Assembly: GCF_002979535.1 (NCBI RefSeq)
Contig: NZ_PCPB01000009.1
Coordinates: 1-64,000 of the forward strand
DNA length: 64,000 nt
Direction: 5' to 3'
From: Brevundimonas sp. MYb52
GTDB lineage: Bacteria > Pseudomonadota > Alphaproteobacteria > Caulobacterales > Caulobacteraceae
The position numbers were made by a program, and so were the translations under genes. Below, one piece after another: positions 54,442 through 64,000 of this stretch; the stretch's first letter is position 1; the number at the start of each line of letters is the position of its first letter. Below the pieces are notes generated by a model. The model was not told where the DNA came from. It saw nothing but the letters and a program-made list of their open reading frames with translations, and ran no database searches.

Positions 54442-55524
54442 CTATCGCCGAAGTTTGAGCCCGGCGCGTTTGGTCAGGACCAGCTTGGCCCGCAGGGCGG
54501 CCAACTGCGACGCGCGGCGTTCAGGGGTGTGGGTCTCCAGCACATAGGCCTGGGCCGAGCGCGCCATGGCTTCACGTCGGGCCGGATCATTGATCAGGGT
54601 CTCGATGGCGGCGCCCAGGCCTGGGGCCGTCAGGTCGTCGACATAGACGGCGTGGGGGCCGCTGGCTTCGCGCAGGCCGCCGCGTCCTGACGAGATCAGG
54701 GCCGCGCCCGCCGCATGGGCCTCCAGCGCCGTCAGGCCCAGGGGTTCGGCCCAGACCGAGGGCGTCAGGGCGATGGCGGCCTTCTGCATCACGGCACGAA
54801 CGTCAGCCAACGGGGCCGAGCGCAGGATCTGGACGCGGCCGCCGTATCGGGCCAGCGGCGCGACGTGAGGGGCGGCCCAGGCCTGATGCTGGTCCCAGTC
54901 GTTGAGCATCAGCACGGCGCGCCAGCTGGGGTGGCGGTCCAGCACCTCGGGCAGGGCGGCGCAGATCAGGTCCACGCCCTTTTCCGGCATGGCGCGTCCA
55001 GCGAAGGCGATCAGCGGCTCGCGGTCCTCCACCGGCGCCCGCCACAGCCCGACATCAATGGGATTGGGCACGGCGAAGGCCTTGTCCGCCAGACGCGGGA
55101 AGTCCTTGAGGAAATCGAGCCGCGCCGCCTCGCTGACGAAGACCAGACCGTCCATGCGGTCATAGCGCCGTTCATAGCGCCAGCGGTCGATGGCGTGGCG
55201 TGGAGGCTTTACGGCGTTGTGGCGATAAAGGGTGACGGCGGCGTCGGGGAAGTATCGGGCGAGGGCGACAGCCTGCTGGGTCTGCTGGTGGAACTCGATG
55301 ACGTCGGGGCGATAGTCGGTCAGGGCCTGGCGCAGGGCCTGAAGGCGACCGGCCGTCGGCAGGGTCTGGGCCAACGGCGTGTCGTGGTCGTCGGCGCCTT
55401 CGCAGCAGAACACGCGCACCTCGGCCGTCTCGGCCCTGGCGAGGGTTCGCGCCACCGTCTCCATGGAGTTCGGCTGCTCGCGGCAGAAGCGAGCCCCGAC
55501 AGGCATGACGACGGCGGTTCTCAT
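54442..55524 (-). CDS. Glycosyltransferase family 4-type protein
   Basis: 360 residues. VVMPVGARFCREQPNSMETV at the start, VYRHN-type acceptor region (VTLYRHNAVKPPRHAIDRWR), LVFVSEAARLDFLKDF, then AVPNPIDVGLW, LIAFAGRAMPEKGVDLICAA and ALTPSVWAEPLGLTALEAHA, which has the E-x7-E motif of GT4 retaining transferases. Likely acts in cell-envelope polysaccharide or glycolipid synthesis; the substrate cannot be told. It is flanked by unrelated genes. Confidence 0.82.
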   Translation of the reverse strand: MRTAVVMPVGARFCREQPNSMETVARTLARAETAEVRVFCCEGADDHDTPLAQTLPTAGRLQALRQALTDYRPDVIEFHQQTQQAVALARYFPDAAVTLYRHNAVKPPRHAIDRWRYERRYDRMDGLVFVSEAARLDFLKDFPRLADKAFAVPNPIDVGLWRAPVEDREPLIAFAGRAMPEKGVDLICAALPEVLDRHPSWRAVLMLNDWDQHQAWAAPHVAPLARYGGRVQILRSAPLADVRAVMQKAAIALTPSVWAEPLGLTALEAHAAGAALISSGRGGLREASGPHAVYVDDLTAPGLGAAIETLINDPARREAMARSAQAYVLETHTPERRASQLAALRAKLVLTKRAGLKLRR

Positions 55525-55543
55525 GCTGGCTTCCCCGACGAGG

Positions 55544-55899
55544 CTATTGCGCGGCGGCGCGGGCCTCGAGCGCGCGCAGCCGACCTTCCTCGGCCTTGAG
55601 GTCGCCGGTCAACTGGCCTTTCAGTGCCGGGTCGGTGGTGGCGGCCAGCAGGGCGCGGGTGTCTTCGACGGCCTGACGGCGCGAGGCGATCAGGCGCGAA
55701 AGCTCATCGCCCTCGGCGGGGACGGCGGCGGCGCGTCTGGCTGCAGACGCCTGTTCTTCCTCGGTGGTCTTCAGCGCGGCGGCTTGTCGGGCGGCGGCCG
55801 CGTCGCGCAGGGCGTGCTGGACCGGGTCACCGCCCTCGATGTCGCAGGCGGCCAGCAGGGCTGCGCTGGCGACCAGCAGGACGACGACGCGGTTTCGCA

Positions 55900-55900
<1 letters not shown>
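55544..55900 (-). CDS. Small putative lipoprotein with coiled coil
   Basis: 118 residues. VVVLLVASAALLAAC is a lipoprotein signal with Cys at about 19. The rest is an Ala/Glu/Arg-rich helix with two broken heptad stretches (ALRDAAAARQAAALKTTEEE and LIASRRQAVEDTRALLAATT). No family recognised. Its start overlaps the purL stop by one base, so it may be co-transcribed with purL. Confidence 0.65.
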
Positions 55901-58110
<2,210 letters not shown>

Positions 58111-58156
58111 GGGCGGGGCTTCTAGCCGGGTCTGAGCCTCCTGTCAGCCCGTCCGT

Positions 58157-58954
58157 TCAGTGGGGCCGCTCGATCCCGCGTTTCAGGCCGAAAGTGACCA
58201 CGACCACGACCACGACCAGGATGAAGGCTGCGACCAACGAGGGGTAGGCGACCGTGGGGTTACGCTCCTGTTCCGCCACGAAGATCCCGACCAGACCCCA
58301 GGCGATCGGCAGGGGATAGGCCAGGGTCCGAAGGTAGTGCGTGACCTCCAGGCCCACCAGAACCGCAAAGGCGGGAATGGCGATGGCCCAGACGGTCGGT
58401 GACAGGAAGGCGGGCAGGGCGTCGAACGCCGTCGCCGTGGTGATCAGGTTCAACGGCGCAGCGACCGTCAGCCATCCCGCCAGCGCCGCCAGAGGCCAGA
58501 TCAGGAACCAGCGATCACGGTCCATCACCCCGGTCGTGCGGATGGTCCGGGCGTTGACCAGCAGCGGAACCAGCAGGGCCAGCAGGGAGGCGAAGATGAT
58601 GACCACGCTGGCCGCCTTCAGGTTCAGGGCGGCGGCGATGATCCACATCCCGATGCCGAAGAAGGCGACGGCCGAGGGCCAGCCCATGCGGTTGATCAGC
58701 ACGCTCTCGCCCGTCTGCGGCAGGGCCTGGCGCACGGCATAGGCCAGCAGCCCCAGATAGATCAGGCCCCAGATGGAAAAGGCGTAGCCCGCCACCTGCA
58801 GGGTCTGGTTTCCCTCCGCCGCGAACTCGGCCTGTGACAGGCCGAACCCGCCCAGGTTCTGCACAATCGGCACTACGACGGCGAAGACAGCGGCGGCCAG
58901 CACCACCAGGCGGCGGGTCTGTTGGCGCGGCGTGGGGCGTTCGATGGCGGACAT
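58157..58954 (-). CDS. TspO/MBR-like multi-pass membrane protein
   Basis: 265 residues with about eight helices (LVVLAAAVFAVVVPIVQNLG, AGYAFSIWGLIYLGLLAYAV, MWIIAAALNLKAASVVIIFA, FLIWPLAALAGWLTVAAPLN, TVWAIAIPAFAVLVGLEVTH, VAAFILVVVVVVVTFGL). FSIWGLIYLGLLAYA is the pattern seen near the start of tryptophan-rich sensory protein-like families, but it is larger than TspO. Function unknown. Confidence 0.55.
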   Translation of the reverse strand: MSAIERPTPRQQTRRLVVLAAAVFAVVVPIVQNLGGFGLSQAEFAAEGNQTLQVAGYAFSIWGLIYLGLLAYAVRQALPQTGESVLINRMGWPSAVAFFGIGMWIIAAALNLKAASVVIIFASLLALLVPLLVNARTIRTTGVMDRDRWFLIWPLAALAGWLTVAAPLNLITTATAFDALPAFLSPTVWAIAIPAFAVLVGLEVTHYLRTLAYPLPIAWGLVGIFVAEQERNPTVAYPSLVAAFILVVVVVVVTFGLKRGIERPH

Positions 58955-59080
58955 GGCGGCGTCTCCTGCTCAGCTTCGCTCTAGTTACGCATCGCTGCGG
59001 GGTTTGGTTCAAGAGCGGCTGACGGAACCCTCTGCTCGCCGCCTCGCTTATCAGGACAGCCTCAGCCAAGGAGACGCCCT

Positions 59081-59317
59081 GTGGCCGACCCCGACGACCT
59101 GCCTGACGATCCCGCTCTCGACACTGAAGAGGTGGAAACCAACCGCGCCCTGGAACAGGGCCTGGGGGTCGGCGCCCGCGAACTGGCCGCTATCGGCGAA
59201 TCCGGCGCCAAAGGCACGCTGGAGCGCCCGCTGGATGAAGACGGCGAACCGGTCGAAGAAGAGATCGAGGCCGACGAACTCGGCCGCAGCGCCAGCGTTC
59301 TGGACCGCAAGAAGTAG
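59081..59317 (+). CDS. Small acidic protein
   Basis: 78 residues from GTG 59081, with AAGGAGACGCCCT upstream. Very acidic: DPDDLPDDPALDTEEVETNR, DEDGEPVEEEIEADELGRSA, ending VLDRKK. No hydrophobic core is evident; it may be disordered or a small regulator. No family recognised. It is followed 77 bases later by the beta-hydroxylase gene. Confidence 0.6.
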   Translation: MADPDDLPDDPALDTEEVETNRALEQGLGVGARELAAIGESGAKGTLERPLDEDGEPVEEEIEADELGRSASVLDRKK

Positions 59318-59394
59318 TCCTGGATCAACGACAATGAGCCCGGCGCCGGACCGGGGCGCTTGACCCCACCCGCGGCCCGTCGTTCCATCCTGTG

Positions 59395-60477
59395 ATGAGC
59401 GATGTTCGATTGTCCGATCCCCTGACCTTGTTGGCGCAGGCCCGCGCTGCGCGCGATCAATCGGATTTTGCGGCGCTTGCCCTGGCGGCTGACGCCCTGT
59501 TGGAGATGAACCCGCGTGAGCCGCGCGCCCTGGTGCTGAAGGCCGATGCCTTGGCGGGGCGGGGGGAGCATCGCGCGGCCGCCAGCTTCTATGGCGCCGC
59601 CCTGGCGCAAGGCCGCGCCGTCCCTTCACCGTCTGCTGATCTTAAGATGGAGCTTGAACGCGCCGCCCGCGCACAGGCCGAGGGGGCGCGACGATTCGAG
59701 CAGGGCCTTCGCGACGGGTTGGAGGCGCGGGGCTTCGACCCGGTTTCGTCCAGCGCACGGTTCTCGGCTTCGCTGGACCTGATGACCGGCAAACGGCGTC
59801 TCTATTATCAGCAGCCCAAGTTCTACATGTTTCCCGGTTTGCCGCAGATCGAGTTCCAGCCGCGCGATACGGTGGATTGGCTGGCCGGGGTCGAGGCTGC
59901 GGGGCCGGCGATCCGGGCGGAACTGGACGCCATCCTGGCCGAACCGACCCTGTTCGCCCCCTATGTCGAGGATCGCGCCAACCGTCCCAAGAACGCGCAG
60001 GCGGGCATGCTGGACAACGCCGCCTGGAGCGCGGTCTTCCTGTGGAAGGACGGGGCCGAAGTTCCCGAGATCGCCGCCCGCTGCCCCGAAACGATGAAGG
60101 CCCTGGCGGCGGCGCCCCTGTGCCGCATCCCCGGCCGCTCGCCGTCCATCCTGTTCTCGAAGCTGCAGGCGGGGGCGAGGATTCCGCCGCATCACGGCCT
60201 GATCAATCCGCGTCTGATCTGCCACCTGCCGCTGATCGCGCCGCCGGGCTCGCATTTCCGTGTCGGCGGCGAGACGCGAGAGTGGCGTGAAGGTCAGGCC
60301 TGGGCCTTTGACGACACCATCGAGCACGAGGCGTGGAACGACAGCGGCCGGGACCGCACCATCCTGATCTTCGATGTCTGGAAACCGGAGATCACCGCTG
60401 AGGAGCAGGATCTGATCCGAGCCCTCTTCGCCGCCATCGACGCGACCGGAGGCGGCGCGCCTAAGCTGGGGGTTTAG
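59395..60477 (+). CDS. Aspartyl/asparaginyl beta-hydroxylase family protein with TPR-like start
   Basis: 360 residues from ATG 59395; GTG 59392 is an equal alternative. The first 70 residues are a TPR-like helical repeat ([40 protein letters not shown]). The Asp_Arg_Hydrox domain begins near [15 protein letters not shown] and has the iron-binding His in [20 protein letters not shown] and the second His in [11 protein letters not shown], with 2-oxoglutarate Arg candidates [15 protein letters not shown]. It should hydroxylate an Asp or Asn side chain, or act on a lipid, using Fe(II) and 2-oxoglutarate. Confidence 0.85.
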   Translation: MSDVRLSDPLTLLAQARAARDQSDFAALALAADALLEMNPREPRALVLKADALAGRGEHRAAASFYGAALAQGRAVPSPSADLKMELERAARAQAEGARRFEQGLRDGLEARGFDPVSSSARFSASLDLMTGKRRLYYQQPKFYMFPGLPQIEFQPRDTVDWLAGVEAAGPAIRAELDAILAEPTLFAPYVEDRANRPKNAQAGMLDNAAWSAVFLWKDGAEVPEIAARCPETMKALAAAPLCRIPGRSPSILFSKLQAGARIPPHHGLINPRLICHLPLIAPPGSHFRVGGETREWREGQAWAFDDTIEHEAWNDSGRDRTILIFDVWKPEITAEEQDLIRALFAAIDATGGGAPKLGV

Positions 60478-61136
60478 GCTGCCGCGTAGATGCTCTGGAA
60501 CAGGGTGGCGCCGTCGGCGCTGCCCAGTTCGGCTTCAAAGGCGCGGTCGGGGTGGGGCATCATGCCCAGCACGTTGCCGCGCTCATTCTGGATGCCGGCG
60601 ATGTCGGCGGTCGAACCGTTGGGGTTGTCGACGTAGCGGAACACCACCTGGCCCTCGCCTTCGAGGCGAGCGAGCGTTTCAGCGTCGGCGAAGTAGTTAC
60701 CGTCGCCGTTGCCCTGGGTCATGACGACTTCACGTTGGCCCTGGTAGCCCGAGGTGAAGCGGGTCTGGCCGTTGGCGACCGTCAGGCTGATGGGCTTGCA
60801 GACGTATTTCAGACCGGCGTTGCGCAGCAGGGCGCCCGGCAACATTCCGGCCTCGCACAGGACCTGGAAGCCGTTGCAGATGCCCAGGACGGCGACGCCG
60901 TCGTCGGCGGCCTTCTTGACCGCCTGCATGATCGGGGCCTGGGCCGCCATCGCGCCGCAGCGCAGATAGTCGCCGTAGGAGAAGCCGCCCGGCAGGACGA
61001 TCAGATCGAGGCCTTTCGGCAGTTCGGTCTCGGCGTGCCAGACCATTTGGACCTGTTCGCCAGTGGAACGTTCGACGGCGACCTTGCAGTCGCGGTCGCA
61101 GTTGGAACCCGGGAAGACGATGACAGCTGCGCTCAT
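60474..61136 (-). CDS. purQ: Phosphoribosylformylglycinamidine synthase, glutaminase subunit
   Basis: 220 residues from ATG 61136 ([20 protein letters not shown]). Class I glutamine amidotransferase: [19 protein letters not shown], nucleophile Cys in [19 protein letters not shown], and the His-Glu pair in [18 protein letters not shown]. It supplies ammonia to PurL. Overlaps the convergent beta-hydroxylase stop by four bases. No purS is adjacent. Confidence 0.92.
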   Translation of the reverse strand: MSAAVIVFPGSNCDRDCKVAVERSTGEQVQMVWHAETELPKGLDLIVLPGGFSYGDYLRCGAMAAQAPIMQAVKKAADDGVAVLGICNGFQVLCEAGMLPGALLRNAGLKYVCKPISLTVANGQTRFTSGYQGQREVVMTQGNGDGNYFADAETLARLEGEGQVVFRYVDNPNGSTADIAGIQNERGNVLGMMPHPDRAFEAELGSADGATLFQSIYAAA

Positions 61137-61320
61137 GGGCGGGCCTCCTAGCATCAATTGTTCAGGATGTCAGGCGTGGCCGAGCAGGCTTTTCAAGGCG
61201 TGTGTTTCCTCATTCGCAATCCACGATGATCGGGTGCGAATTTCGCATCCGTCCCGCTATCGTTTCCAACCGGTTAACCGTATTCAGTCCATAGGGGCGG
61301 GCTAGTAGTCGGATCGTCCC

Positions 61321-62259
61321 ATGCGCGCGCCCCTGAACACCCTCCACGTCGCTGTCCTGATGGGCGGCCTGTCGTCGGAACGCGAGGTTTCGCTGTCGTC
61401 CGGCCGCGGCTGCGCCGATGCCCTGGAAGGGCAGGTCGCCAAGGTCACGCGAGTCGACGCCGGCCGCGATCTGGCCCAGGTGCTGACGGCCCTGAAGCCC
61501 GATGTCGTCTTCAATGCTCTGCACGGCAAATGGGGCGAGGACGGCTGCGTCCAGGGCATCCTCGAGACGCTCAAGATTCCCTACACCCACTCGGGCGTCC
61601 TGGCTTCGGCCCTGGCCATGGACAAGGACAAGTCCAAGGCCGTGCTGAGCGCGGCGGGCGTCATCGTCCCGGGCGGCGGTCTGTTTGATCGTCATGAAGT
61701 GGCCAGCCGCCACGTCATCGACCCGCCCTATGTGGTCAAGCCGAACGCTGAGGGCTCCTCGGTCGGCGTCTTCGTGGTGCGCGAGGGCGCCAACCGCCCC
61801 GTCGCCGAAGTCGGCGCTGACGACTGGGCCTATGGCGATCTGGTCATGGTCGAACCCTTCATCGCGGGTAAGGAGCTGGCCGTCACTGTGCTGGGCGAGG
61901 CGTCTGGCCCGCGCGCCCTGACCGTCACCGACATCACCCCGACCAAGGGCTTCTATGACTACGAAGCCAAGTACGCCGAGGGCGGCTCCAAGCACGTCCT
62001 GCCCGCGGAACTGCCCGCCCATGTCTTTGACAAGTCTTTACGTCAGTCCGAGCTGGCCCACACGGCCATGGGCTGCCGCGGCGTGTCGCGATCCGACTTC
62101 CGTTATGACGATGTTAACGACGTTCTCGTTCTTCTGGAGGTCAACACCCAGCCCGGCATGACGCCGACCTCGCTCAGTCCCGAGCAGGCGGCCTATGTCG
62201 GGATGGCGTATCGTGATCTGGTTCGGTGGATGGTGGAGGACGCCTCATGCCCGCGGTAG
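61321..62259 (+). CDS. ddl: D-alanine--D-alanine ligase
   Basis: 312 residues. [20 protein letters not shown] at the N terminus, [56 protein letters not shown] and [20 protein letters not shown] are all conserved. It makes the D-Ala-D-Ala dipeptide for peptidoglycan. It is first in the division cluster part here: ftsQ overlaps its 3' end by 13 bases. The usual upstream murB/murC are not present; purQ lies on the other strand instead. Confidence 0.93.
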   Translation: MRAPLNTLHVAVLMGGLSSEREVSLSSGRGCADALEGQVAKVTRVDAGRDLAQVLTALKPDVVFNALHGKWGEDGCVQGILETLKIPYTHSGVLASALAMDKDKSKAVLSAAGVIVPGGGLFDRHEVASRHVIDPPYVVKPNAEGSSVGVFVVREGANRPVAEVGADDWAYGDLVMVEPFIAGKELAVTVLGEASGPRALTVTDITPTKGFYDYEAKYAEGGSKHVLPAELPAHVFDKSLRQSELAHTAMGCRGVSRSDFRYDDVNDVLVLLEVNTQPGMTPTSLSPEQAAYVGMAYRDLVRWMVEDASCPR

Positions 62260-63107
62260 TGCGTGGCGGTCGGCGACAGGGCGCGACGAAGGGCAGGGGG
62301 CCGCAAAAGGGCGGCCGCAACGCTCCGGCCACGCCGGGCAAGGTCGCCGCCATCGGTCGGCTGGACCTGTCGCCGCGCGCTGTCCTGATCTCCATCGTGG
62401 CCGGCGTCGTGGTGCTGGGCGGGGTCCTGGCCACGGGCGCGCGGGCCGAGCGCATCTCCAACTCGGTCTCCAACAAGTTTGACAGCGTCACCTCGGGCAT
62501 GGGCCTGAAGGTCAAGCAGGTCCATGTCACCGGGGCCTCGCCCGAGGCCAAGGCGGCGATCCAGCAGGCCGTGGGCGTCAGCGCCGACCAGCCCATCGTT
62601 AGTCTGGACCTGAACGCCGTACGCGACCGGGTGCAGGCCGTGGGCTGGGTCAAGGAGGCGCGCGTGGTGCGCCTATTGCCCGACACCCTGATCGTCGACG
62701 TCAAGGAACACGACCGTCTGGCCGTCTGGCAGACCGGCGGCCACGCCTATGTCATCGACAGCAGCGGCAAGGTCATTCCGGGCGCCGACGCCGGCCGCTA
62801 CCCCAAGCTGCCGCTGGTGGTGGGCAAGGGCGCCGATCAGACCGCCTCTGAAATCCTGCCCCTGCTGGCCCAGCGCCCGCGCCTGATGGCGCGTATCGAC
62901 GCCCTGGTCCGGGTGGACGAGCGCCGCTGGGACCTGCGGCTCAAGGACGGCGCCCTGATCCAGCTGCCCGCCGTCGATCAGGACAGCGCCCTGATCCGCC
63001 TCGACGCGCTGGACCAGCGCGAACGCCTTCTCGATCTGGGCTTCGCCCGGGTCGATCTCCGCACGCCCGAGGAGGTCGCCGTCCGGCCCTCCGAAGGCGC
63101 TGTCTGA
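62247..63107 (+). CDS. ftsQ: Cell division protein FtsQ
   Basis: 286 residues from ATG 62247 ([18 protein letters not shown]). A basic cytoplasmic N terminus is followed by one membrane helix ([20 protein letters not shown]). The POTRA domain begins at [20 protein letters not shown], with [20 protein letters not shown] and [20 protein letters not shown], and the beta domain ends with [17 protein letters not shown]. Binds FtsB/FtsL in the divisome. Overlaps ddl. Confidence 0.9.
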   Translation: MPAVVRGGRRQGATKGRGPQKGGRNAPATPGKVAAIGRLDLSPRAVLISIVAGVVVLGGVLATGARAERISNSVSNKFDSVTSGMGLKVKQVHVTGASPEAKAAIQQAVGVSADQPIVSLDLNAVRDRVQAVGWVKEARVVRLLPDTLIVDVKEHDRLAVWQTGGHAYVIDSSGKVIPGADAGRYPKLPLVVGKGADQTASEILPLLAQRPRLMARIDALVRVDERRWDLRLKDGALIQLPAVDQDSALIRLDALDQRERLLDLGFARVDLRTPEEVAVRPSEGAV

Positions 63108-63132
63108 CACGACTATTCAGGACACGAGCATC

Positions 63133-64000
63133 ATGGCCGGACGCAGCCGAGACACGAACACGGACCAAGCCAAGGGCGCCCCGCGCGCTCCGGCCGTGGC
63201 CGCGCTCGACCTGGGCCAGTCCAAGGTCGCCTGCTTCATCATGAAGCCCGAGGGCGTGCGCCACGCCGACCGCACCATCCGCGTCGCCGGGGCCAGCCAC
63301 GTCCAGTCGCGCGGCGTGCGCGGCGGGGCCATCGTCAACATGGACGAGGCCGCCCAGGCCATCGGTCATGCGGTCGAGCGCGCTGAGCGCGCCGCCGGCT
63401 CGCCCGTCTCCGGGGTCATCGTCACCACGGCCATCGGCCAGATGGCCAGCCACCGGGTTCAGGCCCGCGTCTCCCTGGGCGCCCATCCGATCAGCGACGG
63501 CGACCTGGCCCGCGCCATCGGCATGGCTCTGGCCCAGATCCGTCTGCCCAACCGCCGTCCGATCCACGTCCTGCCCATCGCCTGGTCGGTGGACGGGGCC
63601 CGCGGCGTTCACGATCCGCGCTCGATGCGCGGCGGCTCGCTGGGGCTGGACCTGCTGGTCGTCTCGATGTCCGAAGGCTCCTTCGGCGCCCTCAGCCACT
63701 GTCTGGAACTGGCCCACCTGGACCTGCAAGGCGTCGCCGCCGCCCCCGTCGTCTCCTCGCTCGCCGCGCTGGAAGAGGACGAGATGGAGCTGGGCAGCGT
63801 CTGCATCGACATGGGCGGCGGCTCGACCTCGGCGGCCGTCTGGGGCGGGCGCAGCCTGCTCCACATCGAAAGCCTGAACGTCGGCGGCGATCACGTCACC
63901 GCCGATATCGCGCGCGGCCTGTCGACCTCCAAGGTCGGCGCCGAACGCCTCAAGACCCTGCACGGCTCGGCCATGGCCAGCGCCAACGAAGACCGCGAGA
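63133..64000 (+). CDS. ftsA: Cell division protein FtsA, 3' end outside window
   Basis: 289 residues of the protein are visible from ATG 63133. Actin-like ATPase: AVAALDLGQSKVACFIMKPE, GVRGGAIVNMDEAAQAIGHA, GVIVTTAIGQMASHR, and the second ATP-binding loop SVCIDMGGGSTSAAVWGGRS. FtsA tethers FtsZ to the membrane via a C-terminal amphipathic helix that lies beyond the window. It starts 25 bases after ftsQ; ftsZ would be expected next. Confidence 0.92.
   Translation, partial: MAGRSRDTNTDQAKGAPRAPAVAALDLGQSKVACFIMKPEGVRHADRTIRVAGASHVQSRGVRGGAIVNMDEAAQAIGHAVERAERAAGSPVSGVIVTTAIGQMASHRVQARVSLGAHPISDGDLARAIGMALAQIRLPNRRPIHVLPIAWSVDGARGVHDPRSMRGGSLGLDLLVVSMSEGSFGALSHCLELAHLDLQGVAAAPVVSSLAALEEDEMELGSVCIDMGGGSTSAAVWGGRSLLHIESLNVGGDHVTADIARGLSTSKVGAERLKTLHGSAMASANEDRE

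Noticed and set aside
61270..61290. TTAACC word upstream of ddl as a CtrA site
   Set aside because: Only one half-site; the second TTAA at the proper spacing is absent.

Overview
The window is GC-rich, tightly packed chromosomal DNA from an alphaproteobacterium. Gene content and order point to Caulobacterales, most likely Brevundimonas: a zauP-zapA-6S RNA-fthC block, rpoH beside an RluD-type synthase, a tkt/gap/pgk/fba set on one strand, and ddl-ftsQ-ftsA. The genus is inferred from synteny and protein flavour, not from a marker gene. I saw no rRNA, tRNA or CRISPR array.

Layout. 1-2.9 kb: a secreted Pro/Ala-rich protein (runs off the left edge), an ABC-type substrate-binding lipoprotein and a double TonB_C protein. 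2.9-3.75 kb: about 840 bases without a convincing gene, with strong hairpins and a small cluster of DnaA-box-like sites. 3.76-12.75 kb: a DUF5694-like protein, a lamin-tail/IPTL-CTERM surface protein, an Uup-type ABC-F ATPase divergent from a TetR-SMR efflux pair, a DUF559 nuclease-like gene, a UPF0260 protein and a GAF-PAS-PAS hybrid histidine kinase.

13.0-30.1 kb: a gene transfer agent (GTA) structural cluster of the RcGTA type, in canonical order: gp1-like, terminase, portal, gp3.5, protease, capsid, gp6 to gp10, gp10.1, tape measure, gp12 to gp15. It is unusual in three ways. Antisense cargo interrupts it at three junctions: a four-gene translationally coupled cassette between protease and capsid, an 84-aa gene between gp9 and gp10, and a DUF805 fusion gene between gp11 and gp12. 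Palindromic repeats occupy most other junctions. The tape-measure gene is split between two frames and is very short.

30.3-64 kb: core metabolism and cell cycle genes: a DnaJ-type protein, serC, purA, a receiver protein, rpoH, rluD, fba, pgk, gap, an S41 peptidase, cstA-ybdD, purT, tkt, zauP-zapA, 6S RNA, fthC, a YmdB-type phosphoesterase, a P450, a glycosyltransferase, purL, purQ, and the start of a division cluster (ddl, ftsQ, ftsA, the last cut by the right edge).

The most interesting pattern is a family of palindromic intergenic repeats (two back-to-back hairpin halves around a variable spacer). Both DUF559 genes in the window lie between separated repeat halves, as expected if a DUF559 nuclease were the driver of the repeats, by analogy with RAYT/REP systems. 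The GGGGAGGA-type ends of these repeats also form the apparent Shine-Dalgarno sequences of at least five downstream genes. All functional statements are from reading motifs and context; no database search was run.
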